DNA of 64,000 bases from Sabulitectum sp964571965 (GCA_964571965.1 CAZNFQ010000002.1:1-64000); one strand, 5' to 3'; counted from the first letter of the stretch, positions 25,839-35,089 are shown. A program made the numbers and translations. Notes: generated by a model from the sequence alone, not told the origin.

Positions 25839-26445
25839 TCTTCCCGGCAGGGAACAGGTTAATGAAGCATGCCGCAGCCTGGGTGTGGTGCCCCCGGACG
25901 ATTTCCATGGAAAGCTGTCTATCTACCTTGACCTTCTAAGAGATTGTTCGGTCAGGATGAATCTTGTGGGACCCCGGGAGAGAGAACGACTGTGGGGCAG
26001 ACACGCTCTCGAATCCGTCTCCTATGGTGCCCATCTTCAAAATGAACACGTTGTGGACGTGGGAACCGGAGCCGGCTTTCCAGGATTCATTCTGGCGCTG
26101 CTGGGGTATTCCGTTACAATGGTGGAGCCAAGGGAAAAGCGGTGCGGTTTCCTTGAAACAGCCGCAAGAGAGTGCGGTGCAGTGGCGGAAGTTCTGTGCA
26201 GCAGGGTGGAGGAATCCGGGCCATTTCCACAGGGCACGCAGTTTACATCGAGAGCAGTAAAGAAACCCGAAGAGATGCTGTCTCTTCTAAGAGGGTCAGC
26301 GTCGGGGGATTTTACTCTTCTTATCAGAGTGTCTCAGAGGGAAATGAACCTGCAGGGGAACCATAGATTTTTCAGATTGCCCGTTCCTCCGCTTGACCGT
26401 GAGGGATTTTTGCTGCAGTATTCGCATTCCTGTTTACAAGATTAA
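25816..26445 (+). CDS. rsmG: 16S rRNA (guanine-N7) methyltransferase RsmG
   Basis: Methylates G527 (E. coli numbering) of 16S rRNA with S-adenosylmethionine. The 209-residue product has the SAM-binding motif VVDVGTGAGFPGFILAL and the RMNLVGPRERERLWGRHALES segment typical of the family, where the usual NLTAI reads NLVGP. Its first six codons (MFHVKH) are specified by the parS palindrome, so start and partition site are fused. An in-frame start further down could also work, but the ATG at 25816 is preceded by GGGGG. Confidence 0.93.
   Translation: MFHVKHHDLPGREQVNEACRSLGVVPPDDFHGKLSIYLDLLRDCSVRMNLVGPRERERLWGRHALESVSYGAHLQNEHVVDVGTGAGFPGFILALLGYSVTMVEPREKRCGFLETAARECGAVAEVLCSRVEESGPFPQGTQFTSRAVKKPEEMLSLLRGSASGDFTLLIRVSQREMNLQGNHRFFRLPVPPLDREGFLLQYSHSCLQD
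25817..25832. promoter_or_regulatory. Perfect parS centromere site
   Basis: The 16-base palindrome TGTTTCACGTGAAACA matches the conserved parS sequence at every position. It lies in the overlap of the mnmG 3' end and the rsmG start, 0.6 kb upstream of parA. ParB clamps load at such sites and spread to form the segregation complex. Its presence near dnaA and parAB supports this region as the origin domain. Confidence 0.95.
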
Positions 26446-26460
26446 AGAAAGGTGCTCCGA

Positions 26461-27219
26461 ATGACCAGAATCCTTGCTGTGGCCAATCAGAAGGGCGGAG
26501 TTGGCAAAACCACCACCGTGATCAATCTCAGCGCAAGCATTGCCGTACACGATAAAGACGTGCTGATAATAGATATGGATCCCCAGGCAAACGCCACCAG
26601 TGGAATAGGCTGCAAAGAGGCAAATGAGAATGGAGTACACGATTTTCTTGCCGGAAAATCTTCCTTCGAAGACTGCGTTTGGAAAACCGAACTTGAAGGG
26701 CTGCATATAATAAGAGGATCCCGGCACCTTGCGGGAACTGAAATAGAGCTTGCCTCTGAAGAGGGCAGAGAGCATTTCCTATCACAGGCATTGAGATCTG
26801 CGGATTTAAGCAGGTACGACTATGTTCTTGTGGATTGTCCTCCTTCACTGGGACTTTTGACGGTGAATGCCCTTGTTGCGGCCCACGGAGTACTAATTAC
26901 CGTTCAAAGCGAGTACTACGCCCTTGAAGGACTGTCCCACCTTATGGATACCATAAAGAGGATACGAGGGCACTGGAACAGGGAGTTATCCGTGTTCGGG
27001 GTAATACTCACCATGTACGACAAGAGACTTAAACTGAGCCGCGAGGTGGAAGAAGAGGCTGATTCTCATTTGGGAAAGCTTCTTTTCAAAACCAGAATTC
27101 CAAGGAATGTACGCCTCAGTGAAGCGCCAAGTTTCGGAATGCCGGTGATCCTTTACGATGCATATTCTTCCGGCGCAAAAAGCTACATGAGCCTGGCCAG
27201 AGAGGTGATGTCAAAATGA
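26461..27219 (+). CDS. parA: Chromosome partitioning ATPase ParA
   Basis: Deviant Walker A ATPase (252 residues) that drives ParB-parS segregation. The motif NQKGGVGKTTTVINL is at residues 8-22, followed by the switch I region IDMDPQANATSG and DYVLVDCPPSLGLLTVNAL. There is no N-terminal DNA-binding extension, so it is the short chromosomal (Soj) type. I start at ATG 26461, 8 bases after AAAGG; GTG 26452 is possible. It overlaps parB by 4 bases. Confidence 0.96.
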   Translation: MTRILAVANQKGGVGKTTTVINLSASIAVHDKDVLIIDMDPQANATSGIGCKEANENGVHDFLAGKSSFEDCVWKTELEGLHIIRGSRHLAGTEIELASEEGREHFLSQALRSADLSRYDYVLVDCPPSLGLLTVNALVAAHGVLITVQSEYYALEGLSHLMDTIKRIRGHWNRELSVFGVILTMYDKRLKLSREVEEEADSHLGKLLFKTRIPRNVRLSEAPSFGMPVILYDAYSSGAKSYMSLAREVMSK

Positions 27220-28064
27220 AGAGAAAGAAAGCCCTTGGCAGAGGCCTGGAAGCCCTGCTGCCGGAAATCGACGAACAGTCTTCTGGAACAGGCACCCCTG
27301 CAATGATCGAGGCTGTACTTATAGACCCCAACCCCTTCCAGCCGAGAATAGATTGGGACGACACGGAACTGGAATCCCTGGCAGAGTCCATTAGACAGCA
27401 GGGAGTGCTTCAGCCGCTTGTTCTAAGGGCAGCTGGAGAAAGATTTCAGCTCATCGCCGGAGAAAGACGGCTGAGGGCGTCGAAAATGGCGGGTCTTGAT
27501 CTTGTTCCAGCTATTATCAGAGAAGCCGATGACAGACAGATGATGGCACTTGCTCTCATAGAGAATATTCAGAGGCAGGACCTCAACCCCATGGAGAAGG
27601 CAGAAGCATTCACAAGATTCTGCAGAGAGTTCGATTTGACCCAGGATGAACTTGGCAGGCAGGTGGGGCTGAGCCGTTCGGCTGTGGCGAATTTCCAGAG
27701 ACTGGTGGAGCTTCCGGACCCGGTGAAGAATATGGTGCGTTCCGGTTCTCTCTCCATGGGTCACGGAAGGGCCCTTCTGGGACTGGGCAGCAAAGATTCA
27801 ATCGTTAGAATGGCAAAACTTTCAGTGGCAAGGGGTTACAGTGTAAGAGCCCTGGAGGACGCAGTAAGGAAGCAGCTTGCCGGCTCCCCGGTGAAGAAAT
27901 CAAGGAAGGTTCTTCCAGAAATAACCCAGCTTGAAAACGAACTTCAAAGATATCTTGGAACAAAGGTGGTATTGAAGGATTCCGGAGGCAGGGGAAAGCT
28001 GGAGATAGATTATCAGTCGCTGGACGAGCTGGACAGGATTCTTAATATAATAAGGGGTCGGTGA
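27216..28064 (+). CDS. parB: Chromosome partitioning protein ParB
   Basis: CTP-dependent DNA clamp binding parS, 282 residues. The N-terminal KRKKALGRGLEALLPE is the ParA-stimulating stretch. The CTPase motifs follow (QPRIDWDDTELESLAESI, RFQLIAGERRLRASKMAGL). The helix-turn-helix region reads TQDELGRQVGLSRSAVANFQRL. The C-terminal dimerisation domain is present. It is translationally coupled to parA, with two parS sites within 2.7 kb upstream. Confidence 0.96.
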   Translation: MKRKKALGRGLEALLPEIDEQSSGTGTPAMIEAVLIDPNPFQPRIDWDDTELESLAESIRQQGVLQPLVLRAAGERFQLIAGERRLRASKMAGLDLVPAIIREADDRQMMALALIENIQRQDLNPMEKAEAFTRFCREFDLTQDELGRQVGLSRSAVANFQRLVELPDPVKNMVRSGSLSMGHGRALLGLGSKDSIVRMAKLSVARGYSVRALEDAVRKQLAGSPVKKSRKVLPEITQLENELQRYLGTKVVLKDSGGRGKLEIDYQSLDELDRILNIIRGR

Positions 28065-28110
28065 AAGCCGGCATGAGAACCTGACACCACAAATCAAAAC
28101 GGAGGTTATA

Positions 28111-28278
28111 ATGGCCTACAAGATCAATGATACATGCATCGGATGCGGCGCTTGTGTCGGTGAATGTCCCGTGGATGCAATTTCAGAGGGAACCCCATAT
28201 GTCATCGATGCAGCCACCTGCATCGATTGCGGAGCCTGCGCAGCGGTATGCCCGGTTAGCGCCATAGAAGCTCCCTAG
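28111..28278 (+). CDS. 2[4Fe-4S] ferredoxin
   Basis: A 55-residue bacterial ferredoxin with two full cluster motifs: CIGCGACVGECP and CIDCGACAAVCP. GGAGG precedes the ATG at 28111 with good spacing. It is the last gene before a strong terminator hairpin and is 46 bases after parB. Small clostridial-type ferredoxins accept electrons from 2-oxoacid oxidoreductases, and the iorAB genes 5 kb away are natural partners; that pairing is inference. Confidence 0.95.
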   Translation: MAYKINDTCIGCGACVGECPVDAISEGTPYVIDAATCIDCGACAAVCPVSAIEAP

Positions 28279-28297
28279 TTCCCTTTTCTGTGGATTG

Positions 28298-28330
28298 AGC
28301 CGCACGCGATCTTAACGGTTGCGTGCGGCT
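28298..28330. terminator. Terminator hairpin between ferredoxin and glycosyltransferase
   Basis: AGCCGCACGC (28298-28307) pairs perfectly with GCGTGCGGCT (28321-28330) across a 13-base loop. On the plus strand it is followed by ACATGTTTTT, a weak T tract. It lies between two convergent genes and overlaps the stop codon of the minus-strand glycosyltransferase, so it may serve both directions. Confidence 0.75.
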
Positions 28331-29495
28331 ACATGTTTTTCATGAGAAAGGTGTAGAGTTGAAATAACTCTTCCACCATTATTTTTGCGCTGAAAGGCTT
28401 CAGGTCCTGGTCCACCGTACTGAGAAGTTCTTCACGAAGTTCCGGAGATTCGATCAGCCTGATTACACCGGATGACAGACAGTCAAGGTCGCCGTGGGCA
28501 CATAGAAAACCGTTCCTCAGGCCGTTTACCAGTTCAGCAATTCCCCCCACATCGGTTGCAACCACGGGAATTTTCACGGCCAGAGCCTCCAGCATCGCCC
28601 TTGGCAGGCCCTCACTTCTTGACGTAAGAAGGAAGACGTCGAAAGCGGGAAGTATCTCCGCCACATCTTTTCGGCTTCCAAGAAGCATGAAGTTTTCCTG
28701 AAGATTCAGTTCTGCAACGTATGAATGCATGTAATCGGAGAGAGGGCCGTCGCCAACAATGACGAACCTGGCGGAGGGATGCTTTGCTATGACCCTTGCA
28801 GCCACGTCAACGATGGCTTCAGGATGCTTCTGGGGTGCCAGTCTTATCACCGTTCCCACAACGGGAGAGTCCTGGGGAATGCCAAGCATTTCCCTGGATT
28901 CCCTTTTCTTCCCCCGTTTGCTGAGGAAGGAATCAAATTCAACACCGCTCCTGATGAGCTGGTAGTCTTCAGGTTTGCCGATGCCCCAGTTGACCCCTTT
29001 TCGTATGTCGTGGGGGCTTACAACTATATTGGAGTGGGCAAGACCGTAACCAAGCTTTTCAAGAGTTGAAAAGAAAGCTTTCTGGAGCAGGGGCATGGTA
29101 TCGAAGAAAGACCATCCGTGAACCGTTTGAACTATCTTCACGGGATACTTTGCCCTGGAGGCGGCCAGGCGGCCAAGAAATTTTGCCTTTGAACCATGGG
29201 TGTGCACGATTGAGAAATTGTGGTCCTCGATAATTTTCTTTATTTCATAAAATGCCCGTATGTCGTGATAAGGAGAGAGTTTTCTTATGAGATGGGGAGC
29301 TTCATAAACGGGGATACCGTACTTTTCGGAGAGATCGCTGAAGGTTCCTTCAGGAGAGATCTCAGGGCCTGTGAGAACCGCTGACGGGTAACCCATTCGA
29401 GAGATATCACGGCAGCTGATAAGGGTATTCATCTGGGCCCCGCCCACGGCCATCTTGGTAATTATGTGCAGGATAGAGGTTTTGTTATCAGGCAT
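28329..29495 (-). CDS. Glycosyltransferase family 4 (GT-B)
   Basis: Probable retaining glycosyltransferase of 388 residues. The N-terminal GT-B domain opens HIITKMAVGGAQMNTL. The C-terminal nucleotide-sugar domain has VGTVIRLAPQKHPEAIVDV, FVIVGDGPL and SEGLPRAMLEALAVKIPVVA with the conserved glutamates. The donor and acceptor cannot be told. I use the ATG at 29495, which overlaps the preceding gene by 8 bases; a longer frame begins at 29558. It is last in a four-gene operon with two membrane proteins and a HAD phosphatase, so an envelope or surface polysaccharide role is likely. Confidence 0.88.
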   Translation of the reverse strand: MPDNKTSILHIITKMAVGGAQMNTLISCRDISRMGYPSAVLTGPEISPEGTFSDLSEKYGIPVYEAPHLIRKLSPYHDIRAFYEIKKIIEDHNFSIVHTHGSKAKFLGRLAASRAKYPVKIVQTVHGWSFFDTMPLLQKAFFSTLEKLGYGLAHSNIVVSPHDIRKGVNWGIGKPEDYQLIRSGVEFDSFLSKRGKKRESREMLGIPQDSPVVGTVIRLAPQKHPEAIVDVAARVIAKHPSARFVIVGDGPLSDYMHSYVAELNLQENFMLLGSRKDVAEILPAFDVFLLTSRSEGLPRAMLEALAVKIPVVATDVGGIAELVNGLRNGFLCAHGDLDCLSSGVIRLIESPELREELLSTVDQDLKPFSAKIMVEELFQLYTFLMKNM

Positions 29496-30006
29496 TTTTC
29501 CCGGTTGTTCCAGAAGGTTTGCGGAAGTAGAGGCATAACCGGTAGAAAACAATGGCAAGAACTGTAAGTGCCGAGTAGAACAGAGGGCTTATGAACACGC
29601 AGCCCACAAGCCAGAACCCTACCAGGGGGATTATAAGTTTCCTGAAATGCCAGGATACTGATTCGGGATTTTTACTCCCGTAACCGTTGTAATCCCTGAA
29701 AAGATCTTCAGCAAAGCTGAAGAGAACCACGGATATTGCTGTCAGCGCAAGATGAAGAGGCATGCCTCCCTTAAGATGCTGGTTATCTGCGAATGCAAGC
29801 AGCGCCGTAATGAATGGAAGCATGAGAAGACCCGTCAGAAGGAATCTCATGCCCCAGAGCAGCGCTGAGTCTGAAGAGAATTCTCCATTTTTCTTCTCAA
29901 TCAATTTTATGAATCGATGAAGGAGATACCTGGACAGCTTGAACAGAGACATGAGTACCAGAACTACTCCAAGGACTATGCCGTAATCTGTAAGTCTCTG
30001 TGTCAC
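29488..30006 (-). CDS. Membrane protein of unknown function (172 aa)
   Basis: I do not recognise the family. About four hydrophobic segments are visible: residues 8-22, 50-70, 83-97 and 125-160 (probably two helices). A cytoplasmic basic loop lies between the first two. It overlaps the preceding membrane protein by 4 bases and the glycosyltransferase by 8, so the three are co-translated. It has the look of a small polytopic partner for polyprenol-linked sugar work, but nothing in the sequence fixes a role. Confidence 0.75.
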   Translation of the reverse strand: MTQRLTDYGIVLGVVLVLMSLFKLSRYLLHRFIKLIEKKNGEFSSDSALLWGMRFLLTGLLMLPFITALLAFADNQHLKGGMPLHLALTAISVVLFSFAEDLFRDYNGYGSKNPESVSWHFRKLIIPLVGFWLVGCVFISPLFYSALTVLAIVFYRLCLYFRKPSGTTGKNA

Positions 30007-30554
30007 TTGGACTTCCTTCCTTTTTTAAGCTGATACACCAGACCTGTGAAGCCCACAGCTATGGCAATTAGCCAGTAGATGTATACTCCGGCAAACACCC
30101 CTGTCCAGGCAAGAAGATTTACTGAACCGGTTGCTGTAAGCGATGCCCCTATAAGCGCCGTAAGTACCGAGAATACAAAATTTCTGAAGAAGTAAACAAG
30201 AGCACCTGTTCCAAGGGAGATACCCACTGCCGCGAGAACTGAAGTTCCGGGGAGAAAAATCTCTGCCAGGAAGAACCCCAGGAAAAACCCCGCAGCGAAA
30301 AAAGCGAACCGGTAGAGAATAAGTACAATTACCGCAAGCAGAATGGAGATTGCCACGGGACCCCATTTGAGAAGGCCGGGGTCTTCAGTGAAAGAGGCCA
30401 TGATACCGCCGCCGTAGAGAAAACCGGAAGCCAGAGCGGAAAGAACCAGGGCCAGTATGACCAGTCTTCTGCCGGCGAATGCAAGGAGCAGGCCGCACAC
30501 CAGCATAAGTCCCGGTGCCAGAAGCGGTTGATAAACAACAAGCTCGCCGAGCAT
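30003..30554 (-). CDS. Multi-pass membrane protein, DUF4203/TMEM198-like
   Basis: A 183-residue, very hydrophobic protein with about six or seven transmembrane segments rich in Gly and Ala (for example LALVLSALASGFLYGGGI and FAFFAAGFFLGFFLAEIF). The spacing of small-residue helices recalls the TMEM198/DUF4203 family, which is only a resemblance. The C-terminus is basic (KKGRKSK), so it should be cytoplasmic. Its start overlaps the HAD gene stop by 1 base. Confidence 0.7.
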   Translation of the reverse strand: MLGELVVYQPLLAPGLMLVCGLLLAFAGRRLVILALVLSALASGFLYGGGIMASFTEDPGLLKWGPVAISILLAVIVLILYRFAFFAAGFFLGFFLAEIFLPGTSVLAAVGISLGTGALVYFFRNFVFSVLTALIGASLTATGSVNLLAWTGVFAGVYIYWLIAIAVGFTGLVYQLKKGRKSK

Positions 30555-31213
30555 CAGGAACTTGCCGCCATTCTGACTATATCCCCCAGACCCTGTATTT
30601 CCAGGGCTGCTCCGGTGCCGTCGAAGTCTCTGTTGTAGCGATTTCTCACAAGAACTACTTTCATTCCCGCTGCATTACCGGCTTTGATCCCCTTCATGGC
30701 ATCTTCAAAAACCAGGCAGTCTTCCGGATGGACACAAAGAACTTCAGCTGCACGAAGGAAAATGTCCGGTGCGGGTTTGCTTTTGAGACCCTCACCTCCT
30801 ACCACCGGAGGAAGAACCGATACTGCTGAACCGATAATTCTCCTCACAAGCCCGCTGTGTGTATTGGAAGCAATTGCGCAGGATCTTTGCTTCATTACCC
30901 CGGATAGAGCCTCTGCCGCCAGAGGAAACAATGGTATTCTGTCCGCAAGGCAGAAGTCTCTGTATATCTCTCTCTGCTTTTCCTTTTCCCTCTCAGGGAA
31001 TTGAATCCTGAGACCTGTTCTTTCCATCTCTCCCTCCAGTCCTTCCCCGAGATATGACCAGTGTTTCCAGTATGCGTCTTCAGGAACGCTGTGATGAAAG
31101 GAGGAAAGAACAAGGTTCCAGGATTTCCTGTAAAAGGGCTCACTGTCCGCAAGAACTCCGTCAAAGTCGAAAAGCACGGCTCTGGAACCGTGCCAGAGGT
31201 TGTGCAGATTCAC
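30554..31213 (-). CDS. HAD-superfamily phosphatase / phosphoglucomutase-like
   Basis: A 219-residue HAD subfamily I protein. Motif I is DFDGVLADSEP (nucleophile Asp at about 15, acid/base Asp at 17). The helical cap follows. Motif II is in AIASNTHSG, motif III lysine in KSKPAPDIFL, and motif IV in CLVFEDAMKGIKAG. The pattern matches the beta-phosphoglucomutase/phosphoglycolate-phosphatase group; the substrate cannot be predicted. It heads the operon with two membrane proteins and a glycosyltransferase. Confidence 0.88.
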   Translation of the reverse strand: MNLHNLWHGSRAVLFDFDGVLADSEPFYRKSWNLVLSSFHHSVPEDAYWKHWSYLGEGLEGEMERTGLRIQFPEREKEKQREIYRDFCLADRIPLFPLAAEALSGVMKQRSCAIASNTHSGLVRRIIGSAVSVLPPVVGGEGLKSKPAPDIFLRAAEVLCVHPEDCLVFEDAMKGIKAGNAAGMKVVLVRNRYNRDFDGTGAALEIQGLGDIVRMAASS

Positions 31214-31308
31214 CGATAATCCTCCGGGGTCTGGTTGGAAAAGGTCTTTTCAACAATAGTATCATATCTATTATGCAACTCAAATTCCATAGAGATGGAG
31301 GTTTCACC

Positions 31309-32208
31309 TTGCTGGCGAATTTCAAAGAGATACGGGAAGCTGCAAGAGCGCGGTCCGGTATAAGGGTAGCTGTGCCAATGGGACATGATCCCGCATCGCT
31401 GAAGGCTCTTATCGAAGCTTCTGAAACAGGTCTTGCAGGAAGCGTGGTCATCGGCCCTGAAGCAGAGGTGAAGAAATCACTTATGGAAACGGGCTTGAGC
31501 CTTCCCGGTGACATACAGATAGTGAACTGCACTGACCCCTCAGAAGCGGCAATTCAGGCCGTCAAACTGGTTAGCTCCGGGGAGGTGGGGCTTCTGATGA
31601 AGGGTCTCATTAAAACTTCCATATTTCAGAAAGCCATACTGGACAAGGAGTTTGGTCTTCGAACCGGCAGAGTGCTAAGCCATGTTGCAGTGGTGCACGT
31701 TCCAAGACAAAACAGACTTGTGGCGATAACCGATGGCGGAATGAATATCAGACCGGACATTGAACAGGCAAAGCAGATAGCTTCAAATGCCGGAGACATA
31801 ATGGTTCGTCTGGGAGCGGAGAAACCCCTTATAGCGTTTCTTGCAGCGGTTGAAGTGGTGAACGGGAAGATGCCCGAAACCGTGCTCTGGGACCAGATAG
31901 TCAGAGAGGGCATAGAAGGAGCCGAGGTAGCAGGACCTGTTGCCGTAGACGGGGCAATGGATCCGGAAGCCGCTGAGATAAAGAATATGACCGGACCGGT
32001 GGCAGGAAAAGCCAACGTTCTGGTAACGCCGGATATTGCCTGCGGAAACATTTTCGCAAAGGGCTTCATGTACATGACCGATGCGGAGGTAGGGGGCATA
32101 ATAGCAGGGGCATCTGCGCCTGTGGTAATGCTGAGCAGGTCAGACACAGCAGAAACGAAACTGAACAGTCTTGCCCTGGGAGTGGTGGTCACAGGAGGTG
32201 AAAAGTGA
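31309..32208 (+). CDS. ptb: Phosphate butyryltransferase (phosphate acyltransferase)
   Basis: Converts acyl-CoA plus phosphate to acyl-phosphate. The product matches Ptb/Pta family proteins of about 300 residues, with AVPMGHDPASLKALIEA, LLMKGLIKTS and the C-terminal ADVGGIIAGASAPVVMLSRSD-like end. I start at TTG 31309 (LANFKEIREAAR) because GGAGG lies exactly 7 bases upstream and the product then has family length (299 aa). An ATG at 31273 lacks a ribosome site. It is followed by butyrate kinase with a GTGA overlap. Confidence 0.92.
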   Translation: MLANFKEIREAARARSGIRVAVPMGHDPASLKALIEASETGLAGSVVIGPEAEVKKSLMETGLSLPGDIQIVNCTDPSEAAIQAVKLVSSGEVGLLMKGLIKTSIFQKAILDKEFGLRTGRVLSHVAVVHVPRQNRLVAITDGGMNIRPDIEQAKQIASNAGDIMVRLGAEKPLIAFLAAVEVVNGKMPETVLWDQIVREGIEGAEVAGPVAVDGAMDPEAAEIKNMTGPVAGKANVLVTPDIACGNIFAKGFMYMTDAEVGGIIAGASAPVVMLSRSDTAETKLNSLALGVVVTGGEK

Positions 32209-33281
32209 GCAGAAGGCTGATACTGGCCGTGAATCCCGGTGGCACCTCCACCAAGATGGGCCTTTTCGACAATGATAATATGCTTTTCGAGGAGAACATT
32301 CATCACGATCCTTCAGAGCTTGAGCCCTTCGGTTCCACCTACGATCAGATGGGATTCAGGAAAGACATTGTTCTCGATACACTGAAGGCAAAGGGATACT
32401 CTCCGGAAGACCTCACCGCAGTTGTGGGAAGGGGAGGGACCTTCAAACCTCTGGAAAGCGGAACTTACAGGGTAAACGGCAAACTGCTTGAAGACATAGA
32501 GGAAGGTTCCACCCTTCAGGCTGATCACCCGTCAAACCTGGGAGCGCCTATTTCCATGGCCATTGCATCCTCCGCGGGAATCCCCGCTTATTTCGTCGAT
32601 CCTGTCTGCGTGGATGAAATGGTGGATGAGGCCCGTTACAGCGGCCACCCGCTTCTTCCAAGAAAGAGCCTCAGCCATGCTCTCAATATCAGAATGGTTG
32701 CCTACAAAGCTGCCGCGGAACTTAAGAGACCCCTTGGCGAACTGAATCTGGTGGTGATGCACCTTGGAAGCGGAGTCAGCGTTAACGCCATTCGCCGCGG
32801 AAGAATGATAGACACCAATAACGCCAATGACGGTGGTCCATTCAGCTCCACAAGAACAGGCGGACTTCCAGTGACAGGTTTGATGAAGATATGTCTCAGC
32901 GGTAAATACTCTGCGGGAGAACTTAAAAAAATGTTTCTCAAACACGGCGGGGTGTATGCCTATCTGGGAGAAGAGCACGTGGGTAAGGTCAGGAAAATCG
33001 CGGAAGCCGGAGACAGCAGAGCAAATGGTGTTCTCAGAGGAATGGCCTATCAGATGGCCAAGGAGGCAGGTGCCATGTCTGCCGCTCTCAAAGGATCCGT
33101 TGATGCTGTTGTCATAACCGGAGGCATGGCATATAACTCCTGGCTGGTGGAGGAACTCGAGGGTTATCTCGCATACCTGGGGAAAATTCTAGTCTTTCCC
33201 GGAGAAGCAGAACTTGAGGCACTGGTCAGAGGTGTTCTCAGGGTTATGGATGGAATAGAAAAGGAAAAGGAATACATATAG
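32205..33281 (+). CDS. buk: Butyrate kinase (or branched-chain acyl kinase)
   Basis: Makes ATP and the free acid from acyl-phosphate. The 358-residue product is in the acetate/butyrate kinase ASKHA family: phosphate motif LAVNPGGTSTKMGLF near the start, VVMHLGSGVSVNAI, and adenosine motif AVVITGGMAYN. It starts with GTG at 32205, overlapping ptb by 4 bases. Near iorAB it probably acts on isobutyryl, isovaleryl or arylacetyl phosphates as well as butyryl; substrate range cannot be read from sequence. Confidence 0.95.
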   Translation: MSRRLILAVNPGGTSTKMGLFDNDNMLFEENIHHDPSELEPFGSTYDQMGFRKDIVLDTLKAKGYSPEDLTAVVGRGGTFKPLESGTYRVNGKLLEDIEEGSTLQADHPSNLGAPISMAIASSAGIPAYFVDPVCVDEMVDEARYSGHPLLPRKSLSHALNIRMVAYKAAAELKRPLGELNLVVMHLGSGVSVNAIRRGRMIDTNNANDGGPFSSTRTGGLPVTGLMKICLSGKYSAGELKKMFLKHGGVYAYLGEEHVGKVRKIAEAGDSRANGVLRGMAYQMAKEAGAMSAALKGSVDAVVITGGMAYNSWLVEELEGYLAYLGKILVFPGEAELEALVRGVLRVMDGIEKEKEYI

Positions 33282-33298
33282 AAAACAGAAAGGCAAGA

Positions 33299-35089
33299 AT
33301 GAGGAAGAAACTCAACGAAGTTGATTCCGGGAAGATGTTCCTTTCGGGAAATGAGGCCATTGCAAGGGGAGCGTGGGAAAACGGCGTTCATTTTGCAAGC
33401 TCTTATCCCGGAACACCTTCAACGGAGATAATGGAGACCATCGGAGAAGAGTATCCTGAAATTGACGCCCAGTGGGCCCCCAACGAAAAAGTGGGAATGG
33501 AAGTTATTGCCGGAGCATCCTTTGCCGGAGCACGGGTTCTTACTTCCATGAAGCATGTGGGTCTTAACGTTGCCGCAGATCCCTTCTTCACTCTGAGTTA
33601 CATTGGAGCAACCGGTGGAATCGTCATAGTCAGTGCCGATGACCCCGGTGTTCACTCATCGCAGAATGAGCAGGATAACAGGCTCATGGGCAGAGCGGCA
33701 AAGGTGGTCATCCTCGAACCCTCCGACAGCCAGGAAGCCAAGGACTTCACAGGAGCGGCTCTTGATATAAGCGAGAAGTTCGACACTCCGGTGATGCTCA
33801 GGGTGACAACCAGGGTTTGTCACTCGAAGAGCCTTGTGGAAGTGGGGCCAAGGAAAAACATAGAAGTGACTGGATACACCAAGGACATCTCCAAGAGAGT
33901 TCCAATTCCCGCAAACTCCAGAAAGATGCACAGCAGGGTAGTGAAGAGGCTGCTTGCTCTGGAGGAATGGGGAAGCGAAAGCTCCCTTAACAGAATGGAA
34001 ATTGGCGACACTTCTCTGGGTATCATCACCAGCGGAATCAGTTATCAGTACGTTAAGGAAGTACATCCCGATGCAAGTGTCCTTAAGCTTGGAATGACGA
34101 ATCCTCTTCCATGGAAACTCATAGGAGAATTTCTGGAAAAGGTGGACAGTGTGATGTTCGTGGAGGAAGGAGAGCCCTATCTCGAAGAGAGAATCAGGTC
34201 TCATTTCCTTGTTGACGGACAAGGGAGCGAGCTCATCTCCGTGGAGGGAGAGCTCAATCCGGAACTTGTCAGAAAGGGCATAAAGAACGGAGAACAGCTT
34301 CCCCTTACCTGGTCTTCCGTGGAGCTTCCGGGAAGGCCTCCTGCCCTTTGCCCCGGATGCCCTCACAGAGGAGCTTTTCACTCACTTTCGAAACTTCAGG
34401 CTAGTTCAACAGGAGACATCGGCTGCTATACCCTGGGGCTCATGCCCCCATACAATGCTCTGGAAACGGTTGTTTGCATGGGAGCCGCCGTGGGGGTTCT
34501 GGCAGGAATCGAGAAGGCTCTGGGATCAGACAATATGCCTAAACTGGTTGGTGCAATCGGTGAATCAACATTTGTTCATTCGGGCATAACAGGGCTCATA
34601 GACATGGTTTACAACGGCAACAAGGGAACCATAATGGTCATGGACAACAGTCTTACGGCCATGACAGGCGGTCAGCAGAACCCCACCACGGGGAAAACTC
34701 TCCGGGGAAATCAGGCACCTGTGCTGGACATAGAAAAGGTCGTAAGAGCATGCGGAGTTAAGCACGTTGTAACGGTTGATCCCCATGACCTTCCTGAAAT
34801 GAAGAGGGTTCTCAGGGAAGAGATGGAGAGGAAAGAACTCAGCGTCATCATTACCAGAAGACCCTGCATCATGGCCTACAAACCAAAGAGAAAAACCGTT
34901 GCGGTTCACCATCCTGATAAGTGCATTCACTGCAAACTCTGCCTTAAACTGGGCTGCCCTGCAATCAGCTGGGACAGCGAGAAGAACATCCCCATTATTA
35001 ACGAGATGCTCTGCTGGCCAAACTGCAACCTCTGTGTTCAGGTGTGTCCCAAGGACGCGCTGTCAAAGGATCTTGAGGGGGTAATCTGA
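33299..35089 (+). CDS. iorA: Indolepyruvate:ferredoxin oxidoreductase alpha subunit
   Basis: Catalytic subunit (596 residues) that oxidatively decarboxylates aryl or branched 2-oxo acids to acyl-CoA. The pyrimidine-binding domain is at the N-terminus (SSYPGTPSTEIMETIGEE). The TPP-binding domain has CPGCPHRGAFHSL and GAIGESTFVHSGITGLIDMVYN. The C-terminal ferredoxin domain has CIHCKLCLKLGCP and CWPNCNLCVQVCP for two clusters; the spacing of the first motif is the one usual for IorA. Its stop overlaps the iorB ATG by 1 base. Confidence 0.96.
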   Translation: MRKKLNEVDSGKMFLSGNEAIARGAWENGVHFASSYPGTPSTEIMETIGEEYPEIDAQWAPNEKVGMEVIAGASFAGARVLTSMKHVGLNVAADPFFTLSYIGATGGIVIVSADDPGVHSSQNEQDNRLMGRAAKVVILEPSDSQEAKDFTGAALDISEKFDTPVMLRVTTRVCHSKSLVEVGPRKNIEVTGYTKDISKRVPIPANSRKMHSRVVKRLLALEEWGSESSLNRMEIGDTSLGIITSGISYQYVKEVHPDASVLKLGMTNPLPWKLIGEFLEKVDSVMFVEEGEPYLEERIRSHFLVDGQGSELISVEGELNPELVRKGIKNGEQLPLTWSSVELPGRPPALCPGCPHRGAFHSLSKLQASSTGDIGCYTLGLMPPYNALETVVCMGAAVGVLAGIEKALGSDNMPKLVGAIGESTFVHSGITGLIDMVYNGNKGTIMVMDNSLTAMTGGQQNPTTGKTLRGNQAPVLDIEKVVRACGVKHVVTVDPHDLPEMKRVLREEMERKELSVIITRRPCIMAYKPKRKTVAVHHPDKCIHCKLCLKLGCPAISWDSEKNIPIINEMLCWPNCNLCVQVCPKDALSKDLEGVI

